Shown: positions 1 through 9,397 of the stretch, piece after piece
Numbering within the stretch: the first letter of the stretch is position 1
How the letters are laid out: each line of letters starts with the position of its first letter
From: Zancudomyces culisetae
Lineage: Eukaryota; Kickxellomycota; Harpellomycetes; Harpellales; Legeriomycetaceae
Reading direction: 5' to 3'
DNA length: 10,806 bases
Assembly: GCA_001969505.1 (NCBI GenBank)
Contig: LSSK01001334.1
Span: 1 to 10,806 of the forward strand
Notes under the pieces: generated by a model
The model's input: the letters and a program-made list of their open reading frames with translations, nothing else
Databases searched by the model: none
Told to the model about the DNA's origin: nothing
Made by a program: the position numbers and the translations under genes

Positions 1-20
1 TATGTGTATGTGTATGTGTG
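1..20. repeat. TATGTG microsatellite
   Basis: Three tandem copies of TATGTG followed by TG at the very start of the window. The array may extend beyond the left edge. It is a simple-sequence repeat in apparently non-coding DNA. Confidence 0.6.
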
Positions 21-610
21 TTTTTGTATGTAGTGTGAATGTTGTCCTATAATCAATAAAAGTTTATGATCGTTTTTTTTCTAGTTTCGCACAGTAACCT
101 ACAATGCTCCTCGATGTGTTGAGTTGTGATTTATACAAGCAATTCTTGCGAATATTACCACTTTTCGATAATTCGTATAGTGGAAATGGAGTGAGATATT
201 ATGAATAAATGCAATAGCTCTTACAAGAAATGCACCTTGGTTTGGTTATATTTTTTATGTTTACACTTTTGTAGTTTGTATACTAGATAATATAAACTTA
301 TTTTGTGAAAACAATGCTTATGCGATATGATGTTTTTCGGACTATGATATAACTACCTATAAATCGATCACTGTATCTGTAGCAATTACAAAATATATAA
401 CTTTATAGAAACTGGATGATTTTAGGCGTAGAAAATATAACCAGCACCCATTCCCTGTTGGCCTTAAATATAACACCCTCTTGCTTAGAGTTGCAAATCA
501 ATATCATTCAATATGCTTTAATTCAAAAAATACTTCAAGATGCCGCTTAGTTAGTGGATTTCAACACGAGTATACTTGATGATACTCAGATTTTTAGTTA
601 TTGAGTTAAT

Positions 611-644
611 GGTTACTGGTTACTGGTTAATATGAAGGGTTACT
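611..644. repeat. GGTTACT short tandem repeat
   Basis: Two perfect tandem copies of GGTTACT (611-624) are followed by a degenerate third (GGTTAAT) and, 13 bases after the second copy, another GGTTACT at 638-644. The same word appears again near 988, in front of a similar AATGAAGG context. Function is unknown; it may be a decayed dispersed repeat. Confidence 0.45.
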
Positions 645-1913
645 GATCAGAGTTTTATGAAATTCGGGTAAAGAAAATCAAGCATGGATTTTTTAAGTAA
701 TGCTGTAGAAAAGTTAGCACCATGGCACCCTAAATGCGATTTATTGTTATTTGCCTCACTAAACTGTGCCTTTGGATATCCTCTACAAGCTCAACCGGCC
801 TGATAATTCGATACTGTCTTTTGAAGCCCACACCTTACTTTATCTTCCCACCCCTTTCCCCGCAATTTTAGTAGTAATGTAGCTAGGATATTTTTGTGAT
901 TTTACCTAATAATTTTCTAGATATCATGATAATATTTTAGTATTAGCGAATAAATAATCCAAATAGCAACCTAAAGTAGTGTTATTGGTTACTGGGGAAA
1001 ATGAAGGTAATAAAAACCCTTAATGAATAAAACATGCCAAAAGTTGAAATGCTGCCATATTGAAAAGAGTGGCACAATGTATTGTTTATTTTTCAACCAT
1101 ATGCATCAGGGGATGGAGGTGGGATTCATAGAGTTTAGAATGTTCCAACGAATCGAAATATGCTTTCCCGGAGGAACTGCAGATACAAGTATAAAGAAAC
1201 AGTATTTACTAATGTTAACACTATGAAAGGAACCAATAGTTTCCTGTACAAAAAAGAAAAGCAAAGTCAAAAAAGTCGTTATTAGCTAGCAGCTTCTGCA
1301 GCCCTGTGTCTACTATTCACACCACATTTCAAATCTGCCATTTGGTCTACAGCGTGCCACTTTTATTCTTTAGAGAAATATATAGGTAGGTCAGATAAAC
1401 TCTTTTTTACCATGCTATTCACTGATGGTTGTATGTGTATAATAACTGCTATAATCTCTTCTTTTGATATATTTTTACCAAATAATAGGATTTTGCAGCT
1501 AGACACTCGAAGATTTTTAATATACTTTGATGGGCTTGCAAATATTTTTTTATAAGTAGCACGCAATACAATAAATCATGCCAACTATATAAAATTCTCA
1601 AATGTTGAGTATTTAGCTTATACTTGTGTTGTTAAATTTTTTTTTGATGCCAGCTTGTAAACTGGAAAATAACCACCACAGAAAAATGACAATTTATAGG
1701 CAAGTGTACATGTTTTACTTCTTCTCCCCTATATCTGTTGGTCCAAAATATAATGAAAATAACTTTTATTCCATGCTATTTATTTTGCTACACGAAAATC
1801 TAAATAATAACAATGATAATAGTGACCATTCAAATAAAATATATTTATTCCAACCAGTAAGCAAAACCAATAAGAAATATCAAGATTATTAAATTATTAT
1901 TATTCTAGTATTA

Positions 1914-4106
1914 TTATAAAGTAGGACTTGAAGGCATTGCATTTAATACCTGCCTTGTATAATTAGCAATAAGACGAGATACGTTGTATAGGGTGGCAAG
2001 ATCATCAGCGGTGGTCTTAAAATTGTAAAGTGAGGGAGGCATATTCTCTCTATTTCCCTCTAGTTGAGAGATAACTTGTAGATCAAGTAGTCTGTATACA
2101 AAGGATGGTAGGCCTACAGGGCTTTTTAATGAATTTAACGAGTTTGGGCTTTGAAAGCTGAAGATGTCTGACAGCCTTGAAAAATCGAATGAAACAAAAC
2201 TAATTTTTCCTGGGTATGTCTTTTTGTATGGGTATTTTGATAGAAGCATAAAGTCCACCCAACTTGCCACATCTGTAAAGTTAGAAAACTGTGCATTTAT
2301 TGAAATATTTGTGTTTCTGGGGTTCGGAAGTAGGCCGTTGAAGTTGGGTACGACTGGAGTTGTTGTATCAAATACCTGAGACGGCTTGTAGAATAATACA
2401 AAGGAATTAAATACATTGGTTTCTTCATCACTTGGATCTTCTGAGTTTATAAGTACTAGTTCAGAAAGTTCAGATTTTTCTTGGTTTCGGTATATAAAGC
2501 AAATAAGTAAATATCTCCATAGCGATTCCACATAAAAGTTTTGATGATTTTTGTCTACAAAGCAGGCAGGTACCATAGAAACCATTTTTCCCGCCCGCCT
2601 ACTATCACTTCTTCTACAAAAAATGATAAACGCTTCAACAAATCTCCATAGTTCCCATAAATCCTCTTCCTCGGCTGTAGGTTCCTTGTTGCTCAAAGCT
2701 AAAAGTTGATCGTTATAGGGTAAGCCGTTTTTAGAGATGGTGTTGGCGTCTCGAAAATATCTAATCACCTTTTTCCGGACTACGAATAAATCTAAGTGCA
2801 TTCAATTTTATAATTTGGTTTAAACATGTAGTGAAAATATGGTGCATTATGTTTGCATTTAAAGCATAGAATATTGTGATGGATGAAAAAAACTTTGGTT
2901 TACCATAAATTGAAGCATAAAATGCCTTGACTGTGCTTATATTATCTATAACTTTGTTTCTGGAAAAACGTAGGACATAGTTTACAAACTTCATTTTGCT
3001 TGAGTCTTGGATAGAATGCCTTTTTGTTTGATCAAAATATTTGGATTTGGACACATCTGGAGAAATAACAGCAGAGGTAGGTTGATCTGAAATTGCGTTT
3101 ACGGCGACTTTTGTATCTGCGCTGGAGTCAGTATTTCGAAAAACTTCTGTGCCTCCATTAGCTTCGACCTCTTCATCCTTTTGTTTGGATTGTGTCGATT
3201 TCGATGATTTTACACTGGTCTGGCGACTATTATCTAGTTTTTTTCTTTTTTTGTCTTTAGCATCTATATCAATATATACGGAATTTAAACAAGCAGCTCT
3301 ACAACTACCTGAGAAACAAAACAACAAAGAAATTGCAAATAGTTACCACCATCAAGCGTCTGAGTCACACCCTTCCCATTTTTAGATCCCGTCTTTCTCT
3401 TCTCTTCATATTTACTTTTGTTTCTTGATATACCACGAAATACACTCCTTTGTTGCTTATTTTTTTTATTCAAAGATTCTGTTTGAACTTTGTAGTCCTC
3501 AAACTCCTTTTCTATCTGCTTTATTTTATCGCTTATTTTGTTTTCAAAGTATCTTTTTTTTATTGTCAGCTTCTTGGTTTGAACCAGAGGATAGCCGGTC
3601 TGTATCTCATCAGGCACCTCCTATACAGAGTAGTTTATACAAAATAACGCTCCAGCCTTCATAACAATTGAGATAAATAAATGACAAACTGTAAAATCAA
3701 TCAACAACCTTACATTCGACTTATCTGTTTGCTCCTTTGTTTTAGAACTAACTGTCCTGAACAAACTCTTTTTCGGCTCCAGCTGTGTGGATTTGAGAGA
3801 GGATTTTTTTGAAACCCCCTCGCTCAGCTTTGTAAGCATTTTTCCGTGGGTTTCCTGTGGTTCGGGCTTATAAAAGCTTTTTCTAATTCCCATGGAGTTA
3901 TAATTAATGACGGATAATGAACCCTTCTTTTTTATCTTAAACTCATATTTATTGTTTGATTTGAACACCAAATTGTCTACAGTCTCGTTGAAACTAGTTG
4001 TATAGCCGGTATAGTGATCTACGTATTGTTTGACTTTATCTTCTGGTAGTTTTAAAGGCTTGAGTCTATTTAGGCTCGAGTCTTTTTTTCGATAGTAAAG
4101 ACACAT
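1914..4106 (-). CDS. Probable Msb1/Mug8-like (RhoGAP-like fold) polarity protein, four exons
   Basis: Model, minus strand: exons 4106-3714, 3620-3347, 3308-2904 and 2791-1914, giving 649 aa. Introns are 93, 38 and 112 nt with donors GTAAGG, GTAACT and GTAAAC and acceptors TATAG, CTCAG and TTAG; every junction keeps frame and removes a stop or a frame change. Residues 1-350 are Lys/Ser/Gln-rich and look disordered. Residues 358-640 look folded. A helix with WELWRFVEAF (403-412) leads to RRAGKMVSM (422-430), then LWRYLLICF (448-456), then LLSKYPYKK (540-548), then FDFSRLSDIFS (559-569). The order resembles yeast Msb1: ARKISKM, HLLLAFL, LLFNNQYPP, then a PLVTLKTDVFS-like strand. Msb1/Mug8 proteins are fungal-specific, have a RhoGAP-related fold, and act with Rho1/Cdc42 in polarised growth. 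The family call is from memory of weak similarity. The N-terminal part of the usual domain is not evident. The first ATG follows an in-frame stop by 11 codons, but an upstream exon is possible. Confidence 0.5.
3309..3346 (-). other. 38-nt spliceosomal intron (intron 2 of the Msb1-like gene)
   Basis: Minus-strand intron with donor GTAACT, a T-rich middle and acceptor TTTCTCAG. Removing it joins codon GG|T and changes the frame from one that ends in a stop shortly after the junction to one that stays open for 135 codons. This frame change is the main evidence. No good TACTAAC-like branch site is visible within the 38 nt. Confidence 0.7.
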
Positions 4107-4967
4107 TTCATCAGCACTAACTCGAAGGCCTATGTGTTACTACATGCATTATCCTGAAGGCTAACCTTATGTTATTAGAGTACAATGAAATAAAATATTG
4201 TTATGTATTTAATGAAGAAAAGTAAAAGGTGATTTCTATTTCTTTATTGTGAGTCTAAAATGCTGATTCCATTTTGCATTAGCTAGAATCGACATTAGTT
4301 ATGAAAAAAATTAAAATTGGCGTTAAGGATATACATATTTATTTATGACATATTTATACTTTATTACTATGATACCATTACTCTAAAAAGATACTATAAC
4401 ATTTTGTTCTATATATAGAGTTTGGGATTAGTTTTTGAACTTCTATTCAAACAATCTATTATAAATTTGGGAAATCGTCTAATTTTTACAAGAATTTTTA
4501 TGAAATAGCTATTGGGATAGTACAGTCACAAAAATTAAACAGTCAAGTTACGGTGCACTTGAGCACATTAACGTAATTAATAGTTCGCTGCCAGAGATAG
4601 ATGCCCCCATAGACTTTATTTTTTTTGAATTTCCATAAGTATTTACTTTTCAACATCAGGTTTGATATGGGAGCATTTCACGCTTTGAAGTGATAAATTG
4701 TGCGATGAAATTAATATTGTGACACCACTGCTTCTAAATTTAGAATATCATTTCAATTATTAATTCAAGTGTATTTTGGTTAAAATCCATAGGCAAATAT
4801 TTGTATGGTAAAAAATGTGTTGTAACTGGTTTATACTATCATATTTTAAATAATAGACTTGAAAAGTGGAATTTTGATCCTGGTTGGGGATAAGATCGAA
4901 AATGTGCCATCAACAACTTGAACCAAAATAGAAAACACTACCACATAACTAAAAAACATTTTATATT
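4107..4967. other. Intergenic stretch, nothing recognised
   Basis: Very AT-rich sequence with stops in all frames and no open stretch worth reporting. It lies upstream of the minus-strand Msb1-like gene, so it probably contains that gene's promoter and 5' UTR. A CTAAC word followed by TTATTAG (plus strand, about 4161-4178) looks like an intron 3' end but has no coding frame after it. Confidence 0.5.
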
Positions 4968-5177
4968 TCATATTTCATATTGTATATTATGCATTCCACC
5001 GGTTTCTTGCGTAATATCGAATAACTCTTCTCCCCTACTCTGCAATTGTAGTTTAGTATGTTGGTTTATAATCTTTACTTGGTAGTTGAACAACAAAGCA
5101 GTATCCTTACAGTGCATTGTATTTCCATCGCCCTTCCGGGGTTTTAAGTCTTGTAACAGTATAACAAAAAACACCAT
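4968..5177 (-). CDS. FKBP-like fragment with a 39-nt intron; C-terminal part not found
   Basis: Minus strand. Coding exon 5177-5079 is followed by an intron at 5078-5040 (donor GTAAAG, branch-like TACTAAAC, acceptor TTGCAG) and exon 5039-4968; the joined product is 56 aa. It contains LKPRKGDGNT, then KDTALLFNY, then GEELFD. This resembles the first half of FKBP-type peptidyl-prolyl isomerases (pattern: PGDG-x-T, G-D-x-V-x-x-x-Y, G-x-x-F-D). The intron is in frame and stop-free, but removing it brings the Tyr and the Phe-Asp closer to FKBP spacing. The remainder of the fold (VIxGW and the YG loop) is not visible downstream, so this may be a pseudogene remnant or need further exons. An alternative 5' end uses ATG 5292 with exon 5292-5235 and an intron to 5150 ending in the unusual acceptor ACAAG. 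The FKBP call is my inference from a short match. Confidence 0.3.
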   Translation of the reverse strand: MVFFVILLQDLKPRKGDGNTMHCKDTALLFNYQVKIINQHTKLQLQSRGEELFDITQETGGMHNIQYEI

Positions 5178-5183
5178 CAACAA

Positions 5184-5724
5184 AATCTTGTTAGAAATGA
5201 GTCATGACATTATTATGCTTCAGTGCTTGTTTACATTTCAATTTCAACACTAGCGCGATATTGGCTACAATTGTATATCCCAAATTAAGCATGGTAAGTA
5301 GAAAACAAGGTAAAATCCGCAAGCAAAATGTTATTAATCCGCCTTATGGCCGAGTTTAGTGAATACCCAGAATTCCTTTCAATTACCAGAAGTGAAAATA
5401 CTGGGATTAAGCCGACGGAGACATTTGACTATTGTATGAAATATCAGTTTTATATTTAAAGCTATCGATACCACACAGACAAACTAATGTGTTGTAAAAT
5501 CACATAAAAACAAACCACAAGTTATCATATAGTTCGCATTATTACATAACAAACTTTAAAACTAAAACTAAATTATTTTTACATAAATGAAACCGATTTA
5601 CAGGTATAAAGAAAAAACCCCATGAGGGTAACAACTAGTCTTACCACAAAGCCATTCCATACATGAACAAGCCTTTTGAGGGAAATATTTTACCATGGAT
5701 TACATCAGCGATTGGTCTTGCATA
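5184..5724. other. Intergenic or 5' region, no gene recognised
   Basis: AT-rich sequence between two tentative minus-strand genes. The only point of note is a possible extra 5' exon for the FKBP-like fragment (minus, 5292-5235). The rest has stops in all frames and no RNA gene or repeat that I can see. Confidence 0.45.
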
Positions 5725-6227
5725 TTAGACGCGCAGTCCTAAAAAGCTCAAAACAAGAACGATTGATATAAGTGGCTCTGTCCACCAAAATATGAATGCG
5801 TATCTGGTAATCTGTGCTAGGGTATTATTTATACAAAAAATATGTTTTTTTTTATTATTGCTATTTTTAGAAAACAGCACTGTAGTTGAAATTCGAAAAG
5901 CTAGACACAAAAACAAACAAAAAGGCGAAATAGTAATTATACCAAATACCCATCTCACCTTTAAGTCTTGAGCTTCGTAGCTTCTAAACGCGTCTGATAG
6001 TGTCTACGATGAGAAATCGTTGAGCGGTGTGTTGCTGTTTTTGTGGTTGTGGTTGTGGTTGCACTCCAACTCCTGCTTAGTTCTTAGCCTGGCTAAAACT
6101 TTGCAATCAAGTCAACTCTCAATACTGGGTTCAAATTCCAAACTATGGACAGTCCTTGGGCGTTTGCATAAGCCTTTTTTTCAGGTTTATTGCCCCCTTC
6201 CACTCCTCGTCCATTAAGGAAAATCAT
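5725..6227 (-). CDS. Tentative two-exon small membrane protein, unknown function
   Basis: The solid part is an open frame on the minus strand from 6003 to a stop at 5725, encoding two hydrophobic segments: one around WVFGIITISPFCLFLCLAF and one ending ISIVLVLSFLGLRV, with an Asn/Lys-rich loop between. It has no ATG near its start, and an in-frame TAG just upstream sits in a good acceptor context (TCATCGTAG). A matching 5' exon could be 6227-6126 (ATG, 34 codons), with donor GTATTG at 6125 and an intron to 6004, giving 126 aa in phase. A second possible 42-nt intron inside the frame (donor GTATAA, acceptor TCTAG) would remove the first hydrophobic segment, so that segment may be an intron tract read as Phe/Leu. 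I do not recognise the family. T-rich antisense DNA readily mimics membrane segments, so confidence is low. Confidence 0.25.
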
Positions 6228-6403
6228 GAGTAAATATGCTAAATCACGTGAATTGGAGGTATAAACTTAATTCAAATTTTCGAAGTTTGGTTCTTGCTGG
6301 CAAAACTTTTTATTGGCAGTAAGCTTGGATAATAATATGAGGGTGGAGAATTGGAAAATTAGAGTTGGCTTTAAAATATCAAAAGTAAGCAAATAAAATA
6401 CAA
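5959..6403. promoter_or_regulatory. Putative promoter region upstream of MRS6
   Basis: No open frame here is supported by family similarity. The region holds a GTGGTT repeat (about 6042-6060), the tentative first exon of the minus-strand membrane protein, and the TCACGTGA palindrome at 6244-6251. If the minus-strand gene is real, 6228-6403 is a shared divergent promoter of 176 bp. Confidence 0.35.
6244..6251. promoter_or_regulatory. TCACGTGA E-box palindrome upstream of MRS6
   Basis: A perfect 8-bp palindrome with CACGTG core, ending 152 bp before the MRS6 ATG. In yeasts, RTCACGTG is the preferred site of the bHLH factor Cbf1, and CACGTG is also bound by Pho4-type factors. The base before it is A, so the full ATCACGTG form is present. 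Whether it is used cannot be told from one sequence. Confidence 0.4.
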
Positions 6404-9142
6404 ATGGAGGAGATATTCGATTTCGGAATATTCGGCCTTGGTCCTTTGGAGTCAATCTTATCTAGGTAGGCCATTGTAAAATTGAGAATTGATACAAATC
6501 ACATGAAAAGCTAGATTTGCTGATATTTTGGACATACTAGATTAACCCACCCTCTCTCATTTGTTTAAAATATACAAACAGCTTACTGTCCAAAGCCGGG
6601 TATAAAGTGTTTAATTATAGCGGGAAACACGAGTATGGAGAAGATTTGACAAGTTTGAACATTGATAAATTCGTAGAGGAAATAAAGACTAATGGTAAAA
6701 TGCGTATTTTTTAAATTTCAACAAGGAATTGTTGATATTATGCTTTAGCAAGAACAACGATTATACGAGTAACCAAAATAAAAATTCTAAACTGACACAA
6801 ACTGTACCACACTACTAGCATATAGATATAAAAACTTGCAGATAGGGATAGGAGATCTTGAGACCTCGGTAGAATTTACGCGAAGAATCAACGAGAGCCC
6901 TGAAAATGGAATATTCAGTATTCTGACGGATTATTTAGCTGATGAATCCGAGACCCGAGACGAAACCGTCGAGAATGCGACAAAGGCAAAAATCCAAAAA
7001 GTTTTAGGAGAGGCATCCAAGCGGTATTATTTAGAGTTATGGCCAAGACTAGTATTGTGCCGGAGCGATTTGATAGAGCTGTTGATTAGTAGTAATGTCG
7101 GGCAGTATATGGAATTTAGAGGATTAGAAGAAAATTTAATTCAATGGGACGGTGTATTAACAAAGGTAAGGATATTTGAGCTTGTTTAACCACAAATAAA
7201 AAGAAGAAAAGCGAGGAGAAGAAAAAAAGAGATCTTTCGTATAGACACTTTATTATGGAGTATATTGGTGCAATCATAATAATTCCAATTAGAATATACC
7301 AATAATCATTATCGTCACTGTGACTGACTTTTTGAAAACTAGAATTAACAGAGAATGAATAATAATAATAATAAATAGGTACCCGATTCTAAACAAGCAA
7401 TATTTTCTGATCCACACTTAAATTTAAAAGAGAGGCTGCAGCTATCAAAATTTATAAAGTTTGTTCAAGGATACAAGCTAGAAGCAGACAATCAAGAACG
7501 AGACAATAGCAACGCTGGGACTTTTTACGAGCTTCTGAAGAACAAATACAACTTGAGCGAAAGAACGATATTTGCATTAAGTTACAACATATGTGCAGAA
7601 GGCAGAGTGAATAGTATTAGTGAACAAGAAGGGTGCGAGGCATTTTTGAAATATGTGGGGTCGATAGGGAGATATGGAAAAATGGCATATTTATATCCAA
7701 TGTATGGAGGAGGATCGGAGCTATCGCAGGCATTTTGTAGGTAAGTGCAGTAAAATCTAGAGTCATTTCATGTATTTAAGCGATGAGAGAAGCTGTTTTG
7801 AAAAAGAGGTTTGAAGGGAGAGAAGGGGGGAAGAGAGAAGAGAGAAGAGAGAGAATAACAAATTTGTTTTTATCGATTTGGATATAATAAAATCTAGATC
7901 GGCTGCTGTATCTGGAGGAGTTTTCATGATGGGGACAGAGATAAAAAATATTGAGGAGTGCACCTCAGAAAATGGTGCAGTTGAGGATAAGAGTAGAGGC
8001 GGATTTAGGGTAGAGTTCGAAGGAGATATCAAGATCAAAATGAACAGGATAATAAGCAATGAAAATTATGGGGCTCTGTTTACAGAAATGAAAGGCGAGG
8101 CTAGGTAAATAAATAATAATTAGAATGTGAAAACGTGACTATTTACATCAATGAACATCATGCGTAGAAAACAAGTAAATCTATTGCTAAATAGTAACAA
8201 GAACGGTAAAGGAAAAACAATTGGGAAATCATACGTAAGAGCAGTTGTGGTGTTTGAGGGACAAGGTATACAAGATATGAATTTAGGGCTTGTGACAGTT
8301 CCCAGAATTGGTGGTGTGGTATTGGAGTATCCAATATATATACTACAGACGACGAGCGAGACAAGGAACAGTCCCAATGGCAAATGTAATTGAAAAAAAA
8401 AACACTAGTATTTAGTTATTTATAATATCAATTATCCATTCTTCAAAGTAAAAAATAATAATTAACAACTGAACATTGAAAATGGTGTAGCAATACTATA
8501 TGGCTGGATGGAATGTAAAGAAACCAATGAACAGAGTGATTACGAAACGCTGCGAAAAGGAATATATGAGGTCATTGGCTCATCAGTAGCACAAACAGAC
8601 AAAAAAGGCAAAGCAAAGTCCAAAGCTCAAGATATTGATACGCAAAAGCGAGCGACGAGAGCGAGTGAACAGGGTGAAGCCGGTAAGGACGAGGATTCAG
8701 ATGTGGATTCAGATGTGGATTTAGATTTAGATTCTGACTCCGATTATGACTTGGATTCCGAGATCGATCAAGGAAGTGAGGTGGGAGATGGGATTGTATG
8801 TGGCTCCAAGTCTTTGGGTATTGAAACGCAAACAGGTAAGAAAACAATGATGGACCTTCATTTCTCTGGATGAAAAAAAGAAAAAAAAATTGCGGAGATA
8901 TAGATATAAACTAATTTGCAACAATCTTTATAAAAATAGATGAAAGTAAACAAAGCAGTGTAATTCTTTCAATTTTTTATACAAGTAATGAATACCACAC
9001 ACCAAAGCTGACAGAAGCAAACATTGCGGAAATGACTCGAGGATCTGTTATATTGACTGAAATTGGTCTTGGCTCAACTATTCACTTTGGAGATTTGGCG
9101 GGAATAGCGACTGAGTATATGCATAATTTGGTGCGGGAATAA
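6404..9142 (+). CDS. MRS6: Rab escort protein (Rab geranylgeranyltransferase component A), Mrs6-like, eight exons
   Basis: REP binds newly made Rab GTPases and presents them to geranylgeranyl transferase II. Exons: 6404-6465, 6582-6694, 6846-7165, 7379-7740, 7898-8104, 8168-8385, 8491-8835, 8940-9142; 609 aa, close to yeast Mrs6 (603). All seven junctions keep phase. The GDI/REP motif 1 is FGLGPLES (10-17) followed by KAGYKVF (25-31), although the usual YYGG is reduced to EYGED. Motif 2 lies at 118-149 (DLIELLISS, QYMEF). Motif 3 is at 260-290: GRYG, YLYPMYGGGSELSQAFCRSAAV. The ELSQ-FCRSAAV form matches Mrs6/REP rather than Rab GDI, which has ELPQGFARLSA. Residues 494-520 form an Asp/Ser-rich acidic tract absent from GDI. 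The C-terminus (IFYTSNEYHTP onward) also resembles Mrs6. The protein should be cytosolic. The start is the only ATG giving the GxG motif. Confidence 0.92.
7358..7374. repeat. AAT microsatellite in MRS6 intron 3
   Basis: A run of AAT triplets directly before the acceptor (AAATAG, exon starting 7379) of the 213-nt third intron of MRS6. It leaves the 3' splice site without a pyrimidine tract, like other acceptors in this window. Confidence 0.55.
7813..7855. repeat. 43-nt uninterrupted purine tract in MRS6 intron 4
   Basis: Pure A/G run inside the 157-nt fourth intron of MRS6, including GGGGGG and repeated GAGA units. Its complement is a pure pyrimidine tract that gives false Ser/Leu-rich open frames on the minus strand. 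Such tracts can form triplex (H-DNA) structures and can act as GA-rich splicing enhancers; neither is shown here. Confidence 0.6.
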
Positions 9143-9161
9143 GGGTTACGACATTCTCTTG

Positions 9162-9179
9162 AACCTTAACCTTAACCTT
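9162..9179. repeat. AACCTT triple tandem repeat
   Basis: Three perfect copies of AACCTT lie 20 bases after the MRS6 stop codon, in the presumed 3' UTR. The reverse strand reads AAGGTT. It is not the TTAGGG telomere unit. Confidence 0.6.
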
Positions 9180-9397
9180 TGCTTTTATATCTATCATGTT
9201 TACAGAATTTTGGTAGTATTGATCGATTCAGTTTGGTAATACAGTTTGGATGCCATTTTTTTCCTTTCTTTTTTTTAATTAGCAACATTTCTTTTACCAA
9301 TGAATGGGTATAGTTTGGTGGGATTACTGTTTTTTTTTTCAATTCCGAAAAACCAATGAAATAAGAAAACGATACAGCAAATACATATACAATGTAG

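Larger units (their letters stand above)
1..1362. other. Non-coding stretch, no gene recognised
   Basis: I see no protein family here on either strand. The sequence is AT-rich with frequent stops in all frames. The longest open stretch (plus strand, 1023-1226, 67 codons) is rich in Met and Cys, has no recognisable motif, and has no clear splice signals joining it to other open frames. Small simple repeats occur at 1-20 and 611-644. It could be intergenic DNA, a long UTR or a gene made of very small exons; the sequence does not decide between these. Confidence 0.5.

Noticed and set aside
1023-1226. Plus-strand open frame of 67 codons starting with ATG.
   Set aside because: It has unusual Met/Cys-rich composition, no motif and no splice partners.
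1363-1566. Minus-strand open frame of about 67 codons ending DLPIYFSKE.
   Set aside because: Its amino-acid composition is reasonable and it could be a last exon, but it has no ATG, no clear acceptor and no family that I recognise, so it is not listed as a gene.
1626-1892. Plus-strand open frame of 88 codons, Asn-rich at its end.
   Set aside because: It begins at a non-ATG codon, is of low complexity, and lies just past the 3' end of the minus-strand Msb1-like gene. It is most likely chance.
6126-6140. GGTTCAAATTCC, a match to the tRNA B box (internal RNA polymerase III promoter).
   Set aside because: The T-stem pairs at only four of five positions, and no matching 5' acceptor stem, A box or anticodon arm is found upstream. 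It is probably a chance match.
6839-6845. CAG at 6839-6841 as acceptor of MRS6 intron 2.
   Set aside because: It would put the junction out of phase with exon 2, which ends after the first base of a codon. ATAG at 6842-6845 keeps the frame.
7763-8059. Minus-strand Ser/Leu-rich open frames opposite MRS6 and VPS36 (also 8572-8847, 9846-10133 and 10247-10558).
   Set aside because: They are the complement of purine-rich coding DNA and purine tracts. The plus strand carries clear conserved proteins at the same places.
6404-9142. Rab GDI as an alternative identity for the plus-strand gene.
   Set aside because: The SELSQAFCRSAAV form, the 609-aa length, the acidic insertion and the C-terminal part fit Mrs6/REP, not the roughly 450-aa GDI with ELPQGFARLSA.
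9162-9179. AACCTT repeat as an interstitial telomere.
   Set aside because: There are only three units and the unit does not match the common TTAGGG type. It lies between two ordinary genes, so it is reported only as a simple repeat.
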